Assembly (NCBI GenBank): GCA_965223485.1
Contig: OZ244993.1
Coordinates: 372,001-436,000 of the forward strand
Length of the DNA stretch: 64,000 nt
Source of the DNA: VXPQ01 sp965223485
GTDB taxonomy: Bacteria > Bacteroidota > Rhodothermia > Rhodothermales > VXPQ01
Direction of reading: 5' to 3'
Shown one piece after another: positions 60,007-64,000 of the stretch. The notes beneath the pieces were generated by a model that saw nothing but the letters and a program-made list of their open reading frames with translations, searched no databases and was not told where the DNA came from. Position 1 is the stretch's first letter. Every line of letters starts with the position of its first letter. The position numbers were made by a program, and so were the translations under genes.

Positions 60007-60999
60007 ATGCCCGACGACATCCTGAAAGATATCGAGTCGGAGATCATTGACTCGAAGGAGGCTGCCGAGGCGTTCCGGGTCAAATACCTGGGAAGAAAAA
60101 GCGGAAAGATCACCGGAATGCTCAAACGGATTCCGGAAGCCCCTCCGCAGGAACGGAAAGAACTCGGCCGGCGCATCAACGAAGCCAAGAAACGGGCGGA
60201 AGAGCGCCTGACGGCCTTCGAAGCCGATCCGGACAAGCCGGACGCTTCCGGGACGCAAACAAGTATTGATCTCACGCTTCCGGGACGATTTCCGGCGCCC
60301 CCGGGTTCTATTCACCCGCTGACGCACACGCTAAACGAAATCGCGCGCATCTTTGAAGGATTCGGATTTTCGATTGCTACCGGACCCGAAATCGAAACGG
60401 AATGGCATAATTTCACGGCGCTGAATTTTCCGCCGGACCACCCCGCGCGGGACATGCAGGACACCTTCTTCCTGGAGCCGGAACGCGTCCTGTTGCGCAC
60501 GCACACATCGCCCGTACAAATACGCACCTTGCTGGCCGAGCCACCGCCTGCGCGGGTCATCGTGCCTGGGCGGGTGTACCGTAACGAAGCCGTTTCCTAC
60601 AAATCGTACTGCCTATTCCATCAGGTAGAAGGGCTGTACGTGGACGAAGGGGTCACCTTTGCCGACCTGAAGCAGGTGCTGCGTCTGTTTGTGCAAGCGC
60701 TGTTCGGCGCCGATGCCAGGATGCGCTTCCGTCCCAGTTTTTTTCCGTTCACCGAGCCCAGTGCCGAGGTGGATATCTGGTGGGCAGACGAGGCCTTGCC
60801 GAAAAATGGGCGCTGGCTTGAAATCCTCGGATGCGGCATGGTGGACCCTAATGTATTCGACGCCGTCGATCTGGACCCGAAACGATGGACCGGGTATGCA
60901 TTCGGTATGGGTATAGAACGCATCGCTATGCTGCGGTATGGAATCCGTGACATCCGTACGTTCTATGAAAACGATATACGCTTCCTGGAACAATTTTGA
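60007..60999 (+). CDS. pheS: Phenylalanyl-tRNA synthetase alpha chain
   Basis: 330 residues. A coiled-coil arm at the N-terminus (about 1-85) is followed by the class II core: HPLTHTLNEIARIFEGFGFS, NFPPDHPARDMQDTFFL, LLRTHTSPVQIRTL, VIVPGRVYRNEAVSYKSYCL and FRPSFFPFTEPSAEVDIWW, with GYAFGMGIERIAMLRYGI near the end. It lies 14 bases after rplT. Contact with PheT gives the active heterotetramer. Confidence 0.97.
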   Translation: MPDDILKDIESEIIDSKEAAEAFRVKYLGRKSGKITGMLKRIPEAPPQERKELGRRINEAKKRAEERLTAFEADPDKPDASGTQTSIDLTLPGRFPAPPGSIHPLTHTLNEIARIFEGFGFSIATGPEIETEWHNFTALNFPPDHPARDMQDTFFLEPERVLLRTHTSPVQIRTLLAEPPPARVIVPGRVYRNEAVSYKSYCLFHQVEGLYVDEGVTFADLKQVLRLFVQALFGADARMRFRPSFFPFTEPSAEVDIWWADEALPKNGRWLEILGCGMVDPNVFDAVDLDPKRWTGYAFGMGIERIAMLRYGIRDIRTFYENDIRFLEQF

Positions 61000-61173
61000 G
61001 CAGGACATGCCGCACGCATTTTCAAGTACCGGGAGGCTGGGAACAACTCGGGAACAGGGATCGCCGCCCCGTACGTTGACGGAACATGCACATACCATGG
61101 GCAACGACTACCGGACTACGGCGGAAGCACGGCGCACCGGTACTTCCGTCCCGGCACGACAACACAGCAAACC

Positions 61174-63678
61174 ATGAACATCTCGTACAATTGGCTACGG
61201 GAATACGCACCCGTCCAGGAGACCCCGGAGGAGCTTGCAGATATCCTCACCATGGGTGGGCTGGAAGTAGAAAACATTGACGAGACAGGTTTGTCGATGG
61301 ATGGGGTGATCGTGGGACGCGTGGAGCGTGTACGTCCACACCCGAATGCCAATCGTCTCTCCTGTTGCGAGGTCGATCTGGGCGGCCCGGATACCGTCCG
61401 CATCGTGTGCGGCGCTCCGAATGTCGCCGAGGGGCAACATGTCCCCGTAGCCACGCCGGGCGCAACGCTCATGCTGCCCGATCGGGAAGACCCCGATAAA
61501 CGCACGCCCGTCACCATCCGAAAGACAAAACTTCGGGGGGAGCCTTCGGAAGGCATGATTTGCGCGGAAGACGAACTGGGGCTCTCCGATAGCCACGACG
61601 AAATCATGGTGCTGACAGGTGTGCCCGGCGCCGGACCCCGCATCGGGCAACCTTTTTCGGAATACCTCGCGGCCCGCGGCGTCGTACACCGGGACGCCGT
61701 GCTGGACATCAGCGTCACGCCTAACCGCCCGGATGCAACCAGCCACCTTGGCGTAGCCCGCGATGCAGCGGCTCTCACAAACATCCCGCTTCGCCTCCCG
61801 GAGGCGCCCGAACCGAAACCCGGCGGCAAAGCTGCCGACCTCGTTACTGTCGACCTGCAGGCGCCCGAGGCGTGTCCGCGGTATGTAGCGATGATCGTGC
61901 GTGACGTAACCGTCGGCGAATCTCCCGCCTGGCTCCAGGCAAAGCTGAAAGCCATTGGATTGCGACCCCACAACAACATCGTGGATATCACCAACTACAT
62001 TCTCCATGATGTTGGTCAACCGGTGCACGCTTTCGATTTCGACGCCATTGCAGGGCAGCACATTCGCGTGCATCTCACACACAAGGCCACGGCCTTTACG
62101 ACCCTCGACGACAAGGAGCACACAATCCCTCCCGGCACAATCATGATTGCGGACGCCGAACGCGACGTAGCAATCGGTGGCGTTATGGGCGGGCAAAATT
62201 CGGAGGTCCGCGAAACAACAAGAAACATACTCATCGAGTGCGCCTTCTTCGACCCATCGCATATCCGCAGGGCCGCGAAGGCGCTCGGCATTCAGAGCGA
62301 TGCCTCCTATCGCTTCGAGCGTGGCGTCGATCCCACCGGGCAGGTACACGCTGCTGCCCGTGTCGCCGCCCTTATAGCAGAACTGGGCGATGGAACGGTC
62401 GTCCCCGGTATGGTGGACGCACATCCCGCGCCTTCTTCGCCCAGGCATATTACCGTACATACAGAGCGGATAGACAGCTTGCTTGGCGTCCGCATCCCTC
62501 TCGAAACCACCGAACGCCTGTTGCAATCCATCGGATTCGATATTGAACGACAAGGCAATGCGGAGGCATCCCGGCTTCGCTGTACCGTTCCCCCTTTCCG
62601 ACCCGATATCGAGCGAGAAGTAGATGTAATCGAGGAGATTGTGCGTCTCTACGGGTATGACAACGTACCTGAGCCAGTCCAGGCGGCCTCCCTGTCGAGT
62701 GGTACGTTGCACGAAAGCCCCGAAACACGCCTGAGACGGGCGGCCCGCACCCTGCTTGCCTGCACCGGCCACCGCGAAATCTACACGAACAGTATGTTAC
62801 GGTCGGAAACGGCCGAGCAGTTTGCCAGGCTCGCAGGAGGCGCATCCGATAGTGTCGTCAGGACGCTGAATCCGATCTCCAGCGAAATGGCGGCCCTGCG
62901 TCCCAGCCTGTTGCCCGGCGCCCTGCAGGTCATTGCTTTCAACCGCAATCATGGACAGCGCTCGCTGCGGTTTTTCGAATTCGGCCATGTGTTCCGTCGC
63001 ACGGACGATCAGGATCGAAACGAAACCGTCGTGGAAAACTATGCGGAGTATGAATCCTTTCTGCTGACTTTGTCGGGACAGGCAACGGCCACCGGTTGGA
63101 ATACGTCTGCCCGGGCTTTCGACCTGTTCGATGCGAAGGGCACGGTTGAAATGCTGCTCCGGCACGTTCGGACGCCCGATGTCCGTATGGCGCCCGCCCA
63201 TACCCCCGTGGCCGGAGCATCCTGCCGGCTTGACATCTTTTCAAATGATGTCCGCATTGGAAGCGTCCTTGAGATGGCTCCGGACCTTTCCGGCGGGAAC
63301 ACCCCGGAAGAAATCGTCTATACGGCGGAACTGAATTGGACCGAAGTGGTGCGGCTGGCAACGCCGTACCTTGATAGCACGTATCAACCTGTAGAACGCT
63401 ATCCCGCAGTGGACCGCGACATTGCCCTGGTCGTTGGCCGTGAGGAAGCGGCGGGAGCTATACTGCAAACGATTCGACGCGCCGGGGGGCGCCTGTTACA
63501 ACAGGCGCGTCTCTTTGACCTCTACGAAGGCGAACATGTAGGCCCGGACAAAAAAAGCGTGGCTTTTGCCCTGCGCTTTGGCGCCAACCGCACGCTCACA
63601 GATCGGGAAGTGAACAAAAGGATGACTCGTATCGTCCATGCGCTGGAAAAAGAACACGGCGCCTTTTTGCGGAGCTAA
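61174..63678 (+). CDS. pheT: Phenylalanyl-tRNA synthetase beta chain
   Basis: 834 residues. It has an N-terminal tRNA-binding (EMAP-like) domain (VGRVERVRPHPNANRLSCCE, VVCGAPN-type loop), the B3/B4 editing domain (DISVTPNRPDATSHLGVARD), B5 (LLGVRIPLETTERLLQSIGF) and a C-terminal anticodon-binding domain (PYLDSTYQPVERYPAVDRDI, FALRFGANRTLTDREVNKRM). A 174-base gap separates it from pheS. Confidence 0.96.
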   Translation: MNISYNWLREYAPVQETPEELADILTMGGLEVENIDETGLSMDGVIVGRVERVRPHPNANRLSCCEVDLGGPDTVRIVCGAPNVAEGQHVPVATPGATLMLPDREDPDKRTPVTIRKTKLRGEPSEGMICAEDELGLSDSHDEIMVLTGVPGAGPRIGQPFSEYLAARGVVHRDAVLDISVTPNRPDATSHLGVARDAAALTNIPLRLPEAPEPKPGGKAADLVTVDLQAPEACPRYVAMIVRDVTVGESPAWLQAKLKAIGLRPHNNIVDITNYILHDVGQPVHAFDFDAIAGQHIRVHLTHKATAFTTLDDKEHTIPPGTIMIADAERDVAIGGVMGGQNSEVRETTRNILIECAFFDPSHIRRAAKALGIQSDASYRFERGVDPTGQVHAAARVAALIAELGDGTVVPGMVDAHPAPSSPRHITVHTERIDSLLGVRIPLETTERLLQSIGFDIERQGNAEASRLRCTVPPFRPDIEREVDVIEEIVRLYGYDNVPEPVQAASLSSGTLHESPETRLRRAARTLLACTGHREIYTNSMLRSETAEQFARLAGGASDSVVRTLNPISSEMAALRPSLLPGALQVIAFNRNHGQRSLRFFEFGHVFRRTDDQDRNETVVENYAEYESFLLTLSGQATATGWNTSARAFDLFDAKGTVEMLLRHVRTPDVRMAPAHTPVAGASCRLDIFSNDVRIGSVLEMAPDLSGGNTPEEIVYTAELNWTEVVRLATPYLDSTYQPVERYPAVDRDIALVVGREEAAGAILQTIRRAGGRLLQQARLFDLYEGEHVGPDKKSVAFALRFGANRTLTDREVNKRMTRIVHALEKEHGAFLRS

Positions 63679-63737
63679 CGGACTTCTATGCACACGTTGC
63701 GCATTCATCAAAACAGTATCCCCCTTGCCGCCCTGAC

Positions 63738-64000
63738 ATGTCGATGACCGAAAAGACGAGCGCTTCCATGCCAGAAGAACCCGATGCCGATGCGCCGAAC
63801 ATGGATCCTGGAATCGAACAGGGCGTGGGAGAACGTGCCGAAAAAGAGGAACCACCGCCGGAACCTGCCTCGCTTGATGCCTTGCGCTGCCGTGTCGAGG
63901 AAGCCGTCAAGGTCATTGAAGAGTTGCGCACAACCAACGCCGCCCTCATGAAACAAGTGAGCGAACTGGAAAAACGCCCCGAGATCGACCGGGACCATGC
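63738..64000 (+). CDS. Partial coiled-coil protein, runs off the window
   Basis: From the ATG at 63738 (or 63744) the frame is open to the window end, 87 residues so far. After an acidic, Pro/Glu-rich start comes a heptad-like helix (VEEAVKVIEELRTTNAALMK, QVSELEKRPEIDRD). A small coiled-coil protein after pheT, often next to zapA, is common in Bacteroidota and would fit a ZapB-like cell-division role, but nothing here proves that. Confidence 0.6.
   Translation, partial: MSMTEKTSASMPEEPDADAPNMDPGIEQGVGERAEKEEPPPEPASLDALRCRVEEAVKVIEELRTTNAALMKQVSELEKRPEIDRDH

Overview
This is a high-GC bacterial chromosome window that most likely comes from the Rhodothermota/Bacteroidota group. The evidence is a PorQ-like type IX secretion protein, SusC/SusD-type remnants, TonB receptors paired with DUF4249 lipoproteins, a long SecA without the cysteine-rich tail, a membrane pyrophosphatase, and a Bacteroidota-style solitary HsdR_N protein. 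No rRNA or CRISPR array was seen. Two tRNA genes are present, Gln(TTG) and Val(GAC).

Layout. 1-1100: a plug-only TonB lipoprotein beside a collapsed fructan-type locus (GH32 fragment with a one-base frameshift, joined to a SusD C-terminal fragment). 1.3-7.9 kb: assorted metabolic genes (FKBP lipoprotein, MetE-like protein, metallo-hydrolase, D12 DNA adenine methylase, aldose epimerase, MsrA, aldo/keto reductase). 7.9-14.6 kb, minus strand: secA, recN and a phosphohexomutase. 14.8-19.2 kb: a TonB receptor with two tandem DUF4249 lipoproteins, then a small frameshifted coiled-coil gene.

19.6-30.5 kb, minus strand: a nested defence operon in the order hsdM, abiEi, abiEii, hsdS, hicA, hicB, hsdR. 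AbiE and HicAB sit between the three type I restriction genes. abiEii is split by a TnpB element that has 23-bp perfect terminal inverted repeats and an 8-bp target duplication. HsdS carries two almost identical target-recognition domains. abiEi has its own consensus promoter, which overlaps an inverted-repeat operator. This is the most interesting part of the window.

30.7-33.8 kb: a porQ-like gene, a tyrosine recombinase that lacks both catalytic arginines, a small membrane protein of unknown function and a second recombinase remnant. 33.9-39.7 kb, minus strand: 2-oxoacid dehydrogenase E2, hppA, pth, rplY, prs and tRNA-Gln. 39.8-48.3 kb: DtxR-type regulator, bisphosphate nucleotidase, HsdR_N protein, an RND-pump remnant, pyrB-pyrR, a DUF58 protein, an M20 amidohydrolase, and mrp with a NifU-like gene. 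48.7-51.5 kb: a beta-barrel protein and a 651-residue repeat protein of unknown function. 51.6-54.7 kb: a partner-switching module (RsbU-type phosphatase, STAS protein, RsbW-type kinase). 54.7-64 kb: a small membrane protein, a nitroreductase, tRNA-Val, and the translation cluster thrS-infC-rpmI-rplT-pheS-pheT followed by a partial coiled-coil gene. infC appears to start at a non-canonical ATC codon.
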